Source of the DNA: Flammula alnicola
Lineage: Eukaryota; Basidiomycota; Agaricomycetes; Agaricales; Strophariaceae
NCBI GenBank assembly: GCA_015499995.1
Contig: JADNRV010000239.1
Span: forward strand, 1 to 64,000
Direction: 5' to 3'
DNA: 64,000 bases
In this document: positions 34,345 to 47,360 of the stretch, in pieces
Position numbering within the stretch: the stretch's first letter is position 1
Layout of the letters: each line of letters starts with the position of its first letter
Notes under the pieces: model-generated
Database searches by the model: none
Seen by the model: the letters and a program-made list of their open reading frames with translations, nothing else
Told to the model about the DNA's origin: nothing
Program-made: the position numbers and the translations under genes

Positions 34345-37067
34345 ATGTCTCATCGCACTATTCCCATCCTTGTTGGCACCCCACAATGCAACTCAACGAC
34401 GCTGTTAACACCTGGCCCTAGCACCATCCCCGTCACCCAGGCGCCGGTCAGAAACCCTGTCGCAGCGATGTCGTCCTGGCAGGTTTCGTCATGCCTTTTG
34501 TCCGGAAATCACGATGGTTCGTCTGTGAATCCTAGCATCACGGGGGCCACGTGCAGTTCTTCTCAACCTGTGGAGGAAGCTACTTCGGGCTGGACGACTC
34601 GCGATCATATGCTGGATTTTTTCAAGTGGAAGCCGGCTACTTATGCCAAAGCAAAAGCTCACGGAGCTTCCTGTGGCACCAGGGCCCCGAGGCGCTTCGA
34701 TTTACACATGCACCAAGACCTACAAATGAAGAAGGTAGTAGTACTCGACGGTCTGGCTGGAGTGCTTTCAAGGCTTGGCAACGAGTATCTTCTAGATGAG
34801 CGTGCACCCTGGAACTCTTTTGAAGTTGATGTTGACAAAAATCTCTTCCCCCACGCCAAGCGTCGTGCAGATGTTCTTAAAAAAATCCCTAAAATAACGC
34901 GAGAAAGGTCTCTAGCGCAGGTCTATGGAACACAAACAGGGAAATTCTGCTCAGCCGTTGCTTCGAGCCTCATCTTCAAGTCGTCAGAATGGAACCGTGT
35001 TTTCAAATGGCGGATAGAACCGAGTAATCCCCAGCGCTTCGCCATAGCCGATGGCTTTCTGTCGATTGATGAGAAAATGATCGGCTGCTTGTCGAACGAA
35101 GACAAACTCAATGTGGAGGCAATAACACGACACGGTCTGGACAATTTTGCGCTTTGGGAATTTAAAAGTTCTGACCGCCGGTACCGAAAACGTCATGAAT
35201 GCGCTTGCAGCCCTTGAGGGCGACTTCGAGTGGATAACATGCCATTCCGTCAAAGACTTGGAACTCAGTGACGTCGAGAGGTGTGACCACACGCAACACG
35301 TTGTGAATGGGCGTTGGGCTTTAACCGGGAGTAGGGTTGGTCCCGATGCCAATGATCAGTGGATTACTGACGCCTGCAAGGAAATGGAATACCATGAAGA
35401 CCTCGAAGCTCGAGCTGGATCGGCCGCTCCATCTGGTCAAACTACAACTTCGCAAGGCGGCCACAACATTGGCAAAGCACGAGGACCAGCGAAGACAAAG
35501 GCAAAGACCCTGAATAACCCGAAATCCTTGAAGAAGACTTTGATACAAAAACCCACGGTCTCGCCAAGGCGCGAATTCAAACTTAACGAGATACAGAAAG
35601 CGCGCCATATCCTTCAACAGGTAATGCTCTGTTAACATCCCTTTTCTCGTTAATAACATCTTTCGATTCCTAGGGATGGGCGGAAGCGGTCTTAAATGAT
35701 GCTACATTCATTGTCTTTACATCCGGCAATTTAGAGATAATCGGTATTCGACACCGAGAACGGCAAACCCTCTACATATCTCCTCTGATTTACTCCACCA
35801 AAGAAGAAAATCCTTCACACGGACAACTCATGACCTCCCTCTTCATTGCGGCCTACCGAGACGCCGTAGACCGCGCCATCCAGTTGGATGCAATCGGACG
35901 TTGTCCACAGCACACTTGGCCGGCTCTATATCGCCTAATTTTCGATGCGAACGGCAATTTCATGAATACGACTTCAGAGCCCGGCGAAAGCGCCATCAAT
36001 ATTGTGCGTAGCTGTTCTTGTGGTAACCATTTCTATTCAACGAGATAATATTATTAGAGCTTATTGCAAGAGCTAATGGCTGTCGACGTCATATCATGCA
36101 GCCTTCAGCTACCTCCCCGGATTCCTGAACTACAACCCTGTCGTCGCCGCAGTATCTTGATAGGTACAACCCCGATTGAACATGACTCGAAGCTGCGCCT
36201 TCTCGCTCGCAAAATGATCACAGAAAAAGTTTGGGAGTTTTCTCTGTGCAGAGTCGACGACGACGACAAAGAGTGCGAATACTACTCCTCTCATTTGGTC
36301 GTGAAATTTGCGAGAGATGAAATGGAGTTAGCCGCCCTATTGGTCGAATACGACAACTACCGCCAACTTTCTGGTATCGCATCGTCGGTTCTGGTTCGGA
36401 CTTTCGGAATCTTCAGTTTTGACGCCACGGAGCATCTATATGGACTTCTCATGGACCATGGCGGTCTGAATCTTAGTCAGCGGCTGCAACGCTACAAGAA
36501 GCCTAAGACCCATGCAAAATTTCTGAAGGATAATAGGTCAGTCGGCGATCGCTGGATTCATTTAATACCCAGAATACTGACATTCCTATTTTCAGTGCTC
36601 AAATATTGGAGGCGTTAGATACTTTGCACGGAATTGGCTTTATTCATGGAAGGATCCTCAAGGAGCATTTCGTGATCACAAAGGGAAGAAAAGTCTCGAT
36701 AATCAGCTTGGGATCATGCAAGGAAATTATTTCTGTCCTCTTCCCAGAGGTCACAGATTGGCAACCCAAGCATGCTTCCTCTAAACGCCGTCGCCCTGTC
36801 AAGACACAAAGCCAGACACGAAACCCTGTCCTTGGTAACGACGAACTTGTAACGAAGAGACATCAAACCAAGGAACGCAAAATATTGTCGGGGTGGCTAA
36901 CTTTAGAGACGTTCAAGGACAAAGGTTTGCGGGCAGACTCGAATCTTGCGCCAATTGAGGAGGAAGGGGAGGAGGAGGAGGAGGAGGAGGAGGAGGAGGA
37001 GGAGGAGGAGGAGGAGGAGGAGGAGGAGGAGGAGGAGGAGGAAACAATGGAGGTCGACCACGACTGA
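34345..37067 (+). pseudogene. B2: nuclease-like / pseudokinase gene with one-base insertion
   Basis: The start MSHRTIPILVG is followed by a low-complexity leader and the B signature WTTRDHMLDFFKWKPATY, GASCGTRAPRRFDLHMHQ. The nuclease-like core reads RFAIADGFLS and, about 35 residues later, ALWEFKS, giving D and E-x-K. Directly after EFKS an extra T (near 35170, compared with B4 AAAAGTCTCAC) shifts the frame; the coding then resumes as LTAGTENVMNALAALEGDFE. The middle module (DATFIVFTSGNLEIIGIRHR) follows an intron with an intact tag acceptor. The kinase-like part lacks HRD and DFG (IHGRILKEHFVI, IISLGSCKE). The C-terminus has a GAG-repeat poly-Glu tract. Apart from this single base the gene looks intact, so an assembly error or recent loss are both possible. 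It ends about 160 bp from the convergent URB1 stop. Confidence 0.82.
36968..37042 (+). repeat. (GAG)n microsatellite coding poly-Glu in B2
   Basis: About 25 uninterrupted GAG/GGA triplets encode a poly-glutamate run near the C-terminus. The other B copies have only four or five Glu at this position, so the tract expanded in B2. Confidence 0.9.
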
Positions 37068-37227
37068 ATAGATATCTCATAATTTATTGGGTTTTCCGAT
37101 ACGCAAATGTTATCTCGCTGTTTATGTATTTCCAGCAGAATCTAGAAACTTGACACTAAATACTGCTCACGTTCAGAAGAAAGTACTGACAGGTACGGCA
37201 TTGGCCAAATCTTCGAAGCTTAAGCAA

Positions 37228-40200
37228 CTAGCCGACTTTGCTCAAATTGACGACAACCTCCTTCCTCGCCCATTCCGCACTACCTAGACTAGCATCGATC
37301 ATGCCACTCTGCTCACCAGCGAGACTCCTCCATAGCAAGACTCTAGGGGTCAGCTTCTCCCAGGCCGCGCATCCCCGATCCACGGACATCGAAGCACGCC
37401 ATAGCATCCCGATGACCCTAACCAAGACTTGCCGCGAGAGCGAGGGTGTAGGCGATTGACTAGGCAAAAGCCGCTGATGCAATGTGAGAGCATGATGCGG
37501 CGGCGAGGACATAAAGTTCAGGACCTCCTGTGGGCTAGAATACGAGTCGAGGTGAACAGTGCTTTCCACTTGCTCCAAGCACTTCACAGCAAGGTCCAGC
37601 AATGATGGCAGGCTCGCCAACGCAGGTCCGCTCAAGGAGGCAAGGCGCAAGATAACGGGTACGGCATGGAGGAAATTTTCGGCTGTACTGGCTTTTGATC
37701 AACATAGCGTCAGCCGAAGGTCACTTAGGAAAAAATTAGAGAGAAACTCACGGCAAGTCTCGTCATCCAGAAGTAACGCTATACATCTAGAAATGATGGT
37801 GCGCCACTCTCCATTCGTTGATGCCTCGACCTTATTAGAATCCACGATGACGACGATATTTTCGAGGATTTTGATCCATTCTACGCCTTCCGCTTTCGAG
37901 TTTGAATGCAAGAGCTGCATCTCTATCCATGGTAGAAGAGCAGATTTTAGAATCAAAGACATAGTAGCTTGAGCGTTGCACGTCAGGTTTGCTAGGACCT
38001 AAACACATTTAATTCAGCACTATTGCGTGAGACCGTAACCATAAAAGCGCACGAACCTCTAAAACACCCATCCTTAAAGCTTTATCCTCGACCCCATCCG
38101 CGCTTTGGAACAAACTGGCCAATAAATCCCAAGTATGTCTTCTCTTCAAAACGCACCAATCTTCAGAGCCCATCATCCCATCCGCAAGGAATTTGACCAT
38201 CCATCCTCGCTCTTTCTTCCAGTTTTCATCAGAACTACTGTAGAGCATCCCGTATAGCATCGGCACATCCGCGATGTCAAGAGAAGGCCTTTGGAGGAGG
38301 AAACGGGCCGTAAGAGGATATATGAAGTTGGATGGGCTGAATATAGCACGGAGAGCGTGCATTAAGAGGAGAGTCGTGTATGTGGGCAGCCGCCGAGCGT
38401 TCTCGGAGGCTTCGCCAATGGTGGGTGTGGGCATGAGGTCCTTTAAAAGATTGAGGATATACAACACGTGGGGCTTTTCTTGAAGGTCTGCAGTCTGATT
38501 ATGCCCGAGTTCAGTATCGGGACTAGGTTCAGGGATAATCGACTAACCTCCATCTGTTTCCATAACCCGATAATCTGACACAGGGCAAGATCACGCATCT
38601 GACCATCCTTCGAGGACAATGTCCTGATAAATAAAGAAGCCACATTGGTCCTGAATAGCTCAATCCAACCAAAGGCCGACGTTGGAGGCTCGTCGGAAAG
38701 CATTTGGCTGAAAAGGAGCATAAGGAAGACAGGATCATACAGCGCAGCCTCTTGAGCATCCGCATTTAGTGCTGACTGATCTTCCACGCGTCGCCATCGA
38801 GGGAAATTCAAACATGTGCGAAGGACGACAATAGGATCCAATGACTGAAGGGCTTCCAAAGTAGTCTGGGATAACGTGTTCGGGGTGGATGACCATCGAG
38901 AGAGAAGCGTTGTAACGGATAATTTCCGCTGGCTTTCAAACAGCTGGAATATCGAGAGAATGCGGAGGTCGGAGGTCGACAACGTTCCTCGATAAATTCG
39001 GATGAGAGGTTCGATGTGTGTGATTTGGCAAGTGTTGTTCGGATGGAGATTAAATAGGCAATGCAGGAGTTCAACCACCGCATCTCGGATCTTGAAGCTT
39101 TCTGGTGACGAGCTTGCGCAAATTTTGAAGAAATAGCTGTGTTGGATGATGCTTTGCAGGTGACGATTGACGATCAGAGGCTAGAGAACGACTTAGAATA
39201 AAGCTTGGTAATTTGACGAAATACACACCTTTGGCTGAGTGGTAGAAAGGCAGGCCACAGCAAGATGCAAAGATTCCACGCTAGAGAAGCGATTTTGGAT
39301 GACGACCGATAGCAAGGTCTCCACCAGGTATGCTTTAGATATGGAGGCTTCCTTTATCAACGATGCTGTTCGGAGTTAATAAGAATTAGCAGAGCATATG
39401 AAGAAGTGAAAAAGTCACCAACTTAAGTCTTCAGTCAATTTTTTCGATTCGAGAGTCTCGCGTTCCTCTGCGAATCGATCAATGCACCACTGCATCCCAC
39501 GGTCTACTAAGATTGAGACTACGACATGCGCTTTTGAGCCGAACTTGCGAACAAGCTTGCGACCGGCCGCGATCAACTCACGCGAGAGAGGTTGGGACAG
39601 TGCATTTAGTTCCTTCGCGATCGCGTCCAGAAGCTCGGAAGGGTCGGCGGTGGAAGCCGCGAGGGCATTTAACAGGCAACGTTGGGCTCGGATTCGTAGA
39701 ATGGATGGAACATCTGTATCCGCGATCGTCTGGATGATTTTGGGCATCAAGAGTAGACAAGTCTCGTTTCTGATGGTGGACGTAGTCGATCCATCAGGTG
39801 ATGAGTCCAGGAAGGCATCAATAATCGGGAGGAGATGTTGGGCGCTGCGTTGCAAGCAATGTTCCGAGTTGAGCCATTCGGCCACTATCTGGCGACAAGA
39901 AGTCTGCCGGTAGAGAAGACCGGATATGATCTTGGCCGTCGATTCAGAAAATGTGTCCCGAGTCAGGAAGGAGCGTATGTCGATGTCGATCTTGAGTGGA
40001 TGACCCCTTTGAGACCAACGACCTTCAGCACGTCTAACGACAACGAGCAGATCCGATGAGCTGGAAAGTGAAATGGCTGGTGGACATCCATCTAAACCAA
40101 CAGGCAAAGAGGCTTCGATGGCAACCGCAATGACTTTTTCGAGTAGGGGTGAATCCGACATGATAGAGTTCAAGGATATCAACTGGGGCAATCTTTGAAC

Positions 40201-43200
40201 CAAAGCCCACTCGCCCTGCGATTCGAAAGAAGCCGTCGAACACAGAGCCTCCAAAACGGTGTTGATTGGCTGCAGTACCGAAACGGCGCCCATGTTCCGG
40301 GCATCCTTTTCGAGGAAATCGAGGAGCTCAAAGAGTTGATTGGGCTCGAGGTATTTGATCCAAATGCAGCTAGTAGAGACCTAGAAATGTTTGTTAGAGA
40401 CGAGTTTCAAACAAATATTCACATCGACTCACGGAAGCTGGAGCGTGATTGTAGAGACCAGTTTTGAGGACGTTGAACCAGTGACCGCTGATTCCAGAAA
40501 CCAATTTGCAGTCGCTTTCGGAGGAAGGCTTGACGGTGGATTCCAAAACGAGTTCTATACCTGTCAAGGCCTTAGAAATCATTCAAGGAGCGACGTCAAC
40601 GGAGACATACTTTCGAGAACGTCTGAAGACGACGGCGACATCATGATGTCCTTCAAAATGCCGGGTTGGACGAAAATGACCTCCTGGATAGTGTTCAAGT
40701 CTGAGGAAGATAGCACAGCACTAGCCGCCTTTAGGATACGAGCCAGCAGAGAGATATGGCCCTTCAAGACTTCATCCTGCTGTCGAGCAGCCGAAACGGC
40801 GTGCATGACGAGGTAGACAGCTCGCGTTAGATCTACAAGGGTTGGCCTCTGCACAAAAACCGAATTGGACAGAACAATTTGGTCTTGTTCATTGACGATC
40901 TCTTGAAGCCCTGTGTGGAGGTAGATCCATTCAAACTTGAGCCTACGACATTGTCAGATTGTTAGAACATATTATTTTTTCGGAGCTAAGGAGAACTAAC
41001 GAGCGACGGTATTCGGAGAAGGCAGAAGCAAGGTCCAATGCTGCCCATACGTCTGTCTGTCCTGGGATCAAATTTTCAACGATTGAAGGAAGCATCGACG
41101 GATCAAGCGTGGTGACTAGAACGACCAGGCGCCTCAGCTCGACAAGCCCTAATGGCTGGCTCAGAGTGCGCATCCAGTCGACCAACTGCGAAGCCGCGAC
41201 AGTGCGCTGGCGTTTGGATTCGGCTGCAATAAGAATAATATTAAAAAATAAGCCACTGGAAAGGGACGCGAACCTGGAAGACTCACGAATAGGTGCTTGT
41301 TCTGCTATGGCAATGTATGCCCCCATTTCAGGAGTGCCGCTCATAGTAATTGGTGGACCGAAGGATGAGAATGACAAACTGGCGTAAAGGATGTCTACTT
41401 CGCGGCGAACGGCGGTAAAGAAGGTAGGCGAGGCCTGGGATAGTCTTTCTTCAAGGAGAATCTCGTCGATTTTATGTGCATAAGTCCGCAAGAAATGTAA
41501 ATCTGTGGTCTTGCTTGCGAGGTTGACCAACAGTTTGCGGATGAAAGAGATGACGCCGACGAGGTGGCCTGAAGCAAGCAATTTATTGTTGATCTTTGCA
41601 TCGAGTTGCTCGATGACTGTCATGAGGAGCGGACTCGGATACATGTCGAGGCGTTCGATGACGTCGGGGTTCGTGTTCGAATGGTGGCCGAGTGCGTGTA
41701 GGGCTTCGACATAGCGGTAGGGAGTCTTCAAGCAGCGCTGGACGCAATCATCGACGAATGAGATAATGCCTTCTGCCTCGCCTGGGAAGGTCGCCGTGTA
41801 AGCTCCGGCACATGCTGCGCGTCTCTCTGGAAGAGCCTTCAGCCAAAGATCAGGCTCATGCGGGTCCTCTTGGAACAGAATGCTTTGTGAAAGGATGTGT
41901 TGTAGAAGAGTCGAAAGCGCAGCGCGAATGGCAGGGATAGTAGCAGACGTTAACGCGGTAAGAAGGATGTGGAAAGGTGTATGAGGTAACGACGCTAAAC
42001 GTAAAGATGAGCTTCAGGTTCTACATGGAGCCAGCCACGAGTTCACATACCTATTTTTCCAGTCCAAACGAACTGACCACTGTCTTTGAGAAGGCTCAAC
42101 ACATGGAGTTGTTGAACACGATACAGTCTAGGAGCTGCATCGGGCGATTCTTCTTCTCCGTCGTAAATGTCTTGTCCGGAATTTTGGCCCTGTGCGAAAG
42201 TTTGAAGTAATTTCCCAACATCGAACCGCGCCTCGGCGACAACGGCGGGCAAACATCGATGATATAGCCAGAGCAGCCTCTGCGCACTCTCCGCCAGCAA
42301 TGCCACCTTTGTCTGATTGACCTGACCCTGAACGCTGGTGTGCTTTTGTTGCGAAAATCCGACCACGACCTGGAATTCGGGAACGCGACGGCGGACTTCG
42401 CGCTCGAGCTCTCGGCAACGTTTGTACCACTGGCCTTCCTCTTCATCCTCTTCTAAAGCCGCTGCGATCGTCCGGAATTGTTCGTCGACTGCCCGGTACT
42501 TGTCGAGACACCTTGATAGGGCCAAAGCAGTGCAGTGCTGAACTAGTCCTGACGGCGATTGGAGACCCTTCGAAAAGTTGTTCTTCGTGCCGACGGAGGG
42601 TAGGATGTTCTCGATGACAGTTGACAGAGGCGGTGGAGTAGGTTGGTAAAGTTGGGAGTTGGGCATGTAGAAAGACGACGATGGGACGGGTAGGGAGATA
42701 ATGTTTCCAAACACTGCGACGTTTGCGATCCATTTTGACGAGAGGCGAGGTTCGAGCGTCAGAGCTGCCGCCGACCAGTATCTGCAAAATGGTCAGAAGG
42801 AATAGCATCTGAATAAATATATACTGACCCAGCGACTAGTTCCGGACATGCCGATAAGATTTTGATCGCCAATTCCTGCTGCCGCGAGTCCTCGTTGACC
42901 TTGAGTGTCTTGAGAACATTTGCTAGAATTTTGTTGTAAATCTTTCCATTGCTCCGTTTATTGTCGTAGTCGTCCTTCGGCACGAGGTCATCAGCATCCG
43001 TCTCTCTCGGGTACCACGCTCTATCCTTGAAACATATCCCTGCACCCGCACGAGTGCAGATGGCTAAAAGGAAGTGATGTACAAGATTGGCAGGGATGTG
43101 GTCGTCGTCATCGTCGTCCGACTGTATGCGGTCATAAAGTTTGAAGAGCTGGATAGCCGTAAGATCGAGAATAAAAATAGAACGCAAGACGTACGTGTCC

Positions 43201-44259
43201 GAGAGTTGTTTCGTTGAACAGCCCGACTTTGAGTGTTCGTTTCAGCTTTGCATCCGACCAGATCCCCGCCCAACACACCTCCAAAACCTTTCTCGCGAGC
43301 GAATAATGATCGTTCAAAAGACCCTTGAAAATGGCGAGGAATGGCTCCCGGTGCTGCTCCAGAAAAGTGGTCTTTGTTTGTGTTGGGTTATCGACGTCCA
43401 CGAACGAAAGAAGGAGAAGAATATAAAGGGTTCGAATATCTGATGGGTTTGTTAATGATTATAATATACTTAGAGGACTTAAGCGACTTACCTGGCCGCA
43501 AGAGAGGATCGGTGGTATCGGTTTCTCCATGGGTCTTGCGTCGCATGTTCAACAATTTAGGAAGCGACTAAATCGAAATGAGAAGAGAGAAACGAAAGTC
43601 CACATAATACACATACCTTGATTTCCCAACCGAACCCTTCAAGGACTATCTTCCTATCCCGTCCACCAGCAAAGTTGGACATTACGTTGAACAGCTTTAA
43701 TGTCACAATTATGAGCTCGTTGTGCGAACCGCCAATATACGAATTGAGCTGACGCAAACGGGACGGCGTCACGAGAACTTTCATGATAGGTTGTCCCAAA
43801 GCATGGTCTGTGTAGTGGGAGGATAATAATGATAGGATTGAAGATAAAACGGATAAGACGAGCGAAATAAGGGAAGACGAGCGCTATTGAAAGGTCAGAA
43901 GACTTTTGGCATAAAAAAATATGTTTTACGCACAGGGTTTGCGTTGTCCCATACTGAAAACAAATCGTGTGCGCCAGGCGAACTCTGCATCCATTGTTTA
44001 GCGAGATTCAGCCTCTCATCTTGAGGCAATACGGAAGGCTCTTGAGCTTTTATAGTCAACTGGTTTCGCAAAGCAGTGAGGGCTGTGGATCACATTGGAA
44101 AAGCAGTAAGAAAAAAAACGTCAAGGACTGACCTTCTGCCAACCCGTCCGGGCTATCTGTGCGCAATGCGAGTCGTATTTCGGATGGATCAGCGTAAATT
44201 TTCGATTTGGTGGTTGCCTCTATCCGAGGCCGTTTATGAGGATATTCTTTTGCAGGCAT
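37228..44259 (-). CDS. URB1: URB1/NPA1, nucleolar pre-ribosomal-associated protein 1
   Basis: This is a very long multi-exon gene, about 2,100 residues after removing short introns (yeast Urb1 has about 1,760). It starts MPAKEYPHKRPRIEATTKSK, then the NPA1 N-terminal domain: SYIGGSHNELIIVTLKLFNV, MSNFAGGRDRKIVLEGFGWE, LPKLLNMRRKTHGETD, FLEQHREPFLAIFKGLLNDH, LARKVLEVCWAGIWSDAKLK, NLVHHFLLAICTRAGAGICF. The C-terminal part is helical and ends VVVNLSKVG. The family acts in early 60S pre-ribosome assembly in the nucleolus. The basic KRPR near the N-terminus fits nuclear import. It is divergent from the SAMHD1-like gene and convergent with B2, only 160 bp apart. Its 3' end has been copied next to B1. 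No disruption was noticed, though every exon junction was not checked. Confidence 0.88.
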
Positions 44260-44696
44260 CTTGTGTGAACGGCTAATTTTTTCACAAAAAAACGAACTCT
44301 GGTTAATCAGGCTTCAATACGCAGCTGAAGTTCGACATACCTTGACAATCAAGTTGTGTGTTCTTTTGTCATATCTTGGCTCGCAAAAAGGCGCCCTGGC
44401 GGAAGAATCGCGTGTCGGACGGTGCAGCCAAATGGCGACAAACAATTGCTCCTTCAGGCATCGAGTCCTTTTGCAGCGCGGCATCAACGCGACATTCGCA
44501 GCTCGTTTTAGATTTGGTCGCCTCAGCTGCATCTTTCAATTTTTCTGCTTCAAAAGACTTTTCATCATTTGTGACTCGAAAGGTGCGCCTTTCATTATTC
44601 GTTGAGCCGCATGTCGAAACTGTATGACTCATTCTTCATTTATAAGACTCGGACGCGTAGACCGCACTCGAATACCCTTTCAACCCCTCGTTGAAA
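44260..44696. promoter_or_regulatory. Divergent promoter between URB1 and the SAMHD1-like gene
   Basis: A space of 437 bp separates the two start codons. A minus-strand open frame of 87 codons (44369-44632; EAEKLKDAAEATKSKTSCEC) lies within it and could be a small gene or upstream frame, but no homologue is recognised. No specific promoter motif was identified. Confidence 0.4.
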
Positions 44697-46962
44697 ATGA
44701 ATACCTCTACTCTCTTTGAAGACAACGATGAACAAATCGACCACCCAAATGACATATCGAACCTCTTTCCTCGCCTTATCAAAGACCCTATACATAACTA
44801 CAGTAAGGACATTTTCTTCCCTTCTGTAAATTCAGACCCTGACTGCTTCCCCATGAAGTCCCAGTGTGCTCGACGTTGTCGCGATTTATTGACACGTATG
44901 TATATTTTCCGATGTTAATTTTATTGCTCTGATGAATGACGCGTATAGCAAGCAATTTCAGCGACTTCGCAATATTAAACAACTTGGGACGACACACTAC
45001 GTTTGGCCTGGCGGTTCTCATACCCGTTTTGAGCACTGTTTAGGTGAGTCCTATTGACATCGAATTGAGATATGTGTGTTGACTTTGCTTTCAGGTGTTG
45101 CGTTTCTTGCTCGAACGATGGCCACCCATCTGAAGAGAAGTCAACCAGAGCTGGGGATTACGGATCGCGATATAAATTGCGTTGAGATTGCAGGTCTATG
45201 CCATGATCTTGGTCACGGTCCCTGGAGTCATGTTTGGGATGGCCTTTTCATGCCTGAAGTCCTGTGAGTGAACTGCGTATATCATTTCCCTCCGATGTTC
45301 ATTTTGTAACAGGAAGAACTCGGACAAGACGTGGAAACACGAAGACGGATCGGAGATGATGTTTGATTATCTCGTCCGCGATAATGAGGTTCCTATATCT
45401 GCCGAAGACCAGTCGTTCGTCAAAGCGCTTATTGCTGGGGAGCCTTCACGCACGTGAGTTGACCCTAATTGTAAAATCTGGAAAATGCATTGACCCCAAA
45501 CCGTAGTCCCGATGAGAAAGCTTTCTTGTTTGACATAGTGGCGAACAAAAGAAATGGTCTCGATGTCGACAAGTAAGTGTATCCCGAATATTCTCGACGT
45601 CGCTATATGGGCTAATGCATCAACAGGTTTGATTACATCCATCGCGATTCTCATATGATCGGTGACCCCATTCACCTTTCTCTTGTTCGGTGAGTTTAAT
45701 TAGCTTTTTCGTCTGATCTATTATCCAGACTTATATGTTCCCAGTCTCGTCAACTCTGCTCGAGTACTCGACAATCAGATATGCTATGATGTCAAAGATG
45801 CCAATCACATTTATGAGATCTGTGTCTCGCGCTTCAAGTTGCACAAAATATTCTACAACCACAAAACTGGTTCGTCCTCATTGATATTATTTGGAATTCA
45901 ATTTAACTGGTTAAATAGCAAAGGCTATAGAGTACATGATCATCGATGCGCTGATTGCCGCAGAGCCAGCCCTCCATATCGCCGAGAGCGTTTTCAGCCC
46001 GGAAAAGTTCCTGCATCTGACCGATAATATCATGGCTCGAATTGAAGCCTCCGAAGATCCTGTAAGTTACTTCTCTGTTTCCCTTTTAACAAGTCAATTT
46101 GACCATATTTTGAATGTATATAGGAACTTGCGGAATCCCGTGCCATTTTTGATCGTATGCATAAGCGTGATCTTTACAAGTGTGTCGACTACAAGGTCAT
46201 CGATTGGCCACTGCGTCAGCTTTTCCGACAACACATTACCCCCAAGCACATTGTAGAAGCCGTGCAGCGTTTAGCCGAGGATCCCTCTTCAACGACTGAA
46301 GGGCTGGGTGTCTCTTCGCCAACCAACAGTGCTCGACTCGAGGTTTCTGATGTTATCGTTGATTTTTCGACGATGCATTATGGTATGAAGGAGAAGAACC
46401 CACTGGATTTTGTGAGGTTCTATTCAAAAGGAAACCAAATCGTGAGTGTCTCGCATGATATTTACTTCGCTCTATTAATCTCATCACGGATTCAAACTAC
46501 CTCACAGATAGTTCGAGGGCAGAACGTGGCGATTATTCCAACTTGATGCCCCAATACTTTGCTGAAGACCTCATTCGTGTCTACACCAAGAAGCCGGAGT
46601 TCTTCGGGCTGGTACAAGCAGGTTATCGGTCCATCCTCGCCAGCATGCAAGACCGCACCCAACATGACGACCTTGACAACCTTGTCGTACCCTCTATCAA
46701 CCTCGACCCTATGGCGCCCACCCCGCCTGCCACCGAGGCCCCTTCCACCCCGAGGCTGCATTCTCGCAATGCCAGCTTCTCCTTCACTGCTGGTGGAGGT
46801 GGAAATGGCTCTGCGGCAACCCCGTTCTCGAACAACTCATTCACTACGGTCTCTCCTTCGTTTGCGCCGGCTAGTCCGACCCGGGCAGGTCGGGGCAGGT
46901 CCAATAAGAGGCGCAGAGATGATTCCCCGGCGCTTGATGCAACCCTCAAGAGACGAAAGTAG
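44697..46962 (+). CDS. SAMHD1-like HD-domain dNTP triphosphohydrolase
   Basis: The spliced protein of about 590 residues begins [17 protein letters not shown] and enters the HD domain at LIKDPIHNY. Continuing exons give [38 protein letters not shown] and [20 protein letters not shown], so the H...HD metal ligands are present. Further on are [25 protein letters not shown] and [18 protein letters not shown]. The animal SAM domain is absent, as in other fungal members. The C-terminus is Ser-rich with two basic clusters ([13 protein letters not shown]), probably nuclear signals. The family hydrolyses dNTPs to deoxynucleosides plus triphosphate. The intron after KGNQ keeps the frame only with the donor gtgtct at 46446 rather than the gtgagt at 46442. 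Confidence 0.9.
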
Positions 46963-47360
46963 CTGTTATCATTTTTACCTATTCACACAGCCGCAGTGGC
47001 GTAGATCGTGCTCGGTTGCGTATACGTGGACGTTTTACTTCATCGATATCCCTCGGAACCACACCTGTATCATTTCTATTTTCTAGCCTTGGAAGCACAT
47101 TCAATATTCTCATACAATAACCTAATTTAATTTTCGCGTGTAGCATATTTAGACTCCCAGCCTATTGGATACAGCCGTACATTATGTTCAGATTCCATAC
47201 AATCCATTACGATACTCGAAGTTATTCCGTCGTACTTACTGTAATTATAATCCGTACATAACATTTAGGTCAAACATTCTAGCCAAATTTTATAAATTAT
47301 ATAAAAGCCCTCCTTTGAAGAATGACATGCTTTTTCAGAAAGTGAAAGGAAATTCTTAGT
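46963..47360. other. SAMHD1-like 3' flank
   Basis: AT-rich, no gene seen. It ends where similarity to the A-gene 3' flank begins. Confidence 0.3.

Noticed and set aside
39230..39262. tRNA-like CTGAGTGGTAGAAAGG string
   Set aside because: It lies in URB1, and no complete cloverleaf or acceptor stem could be drawn.
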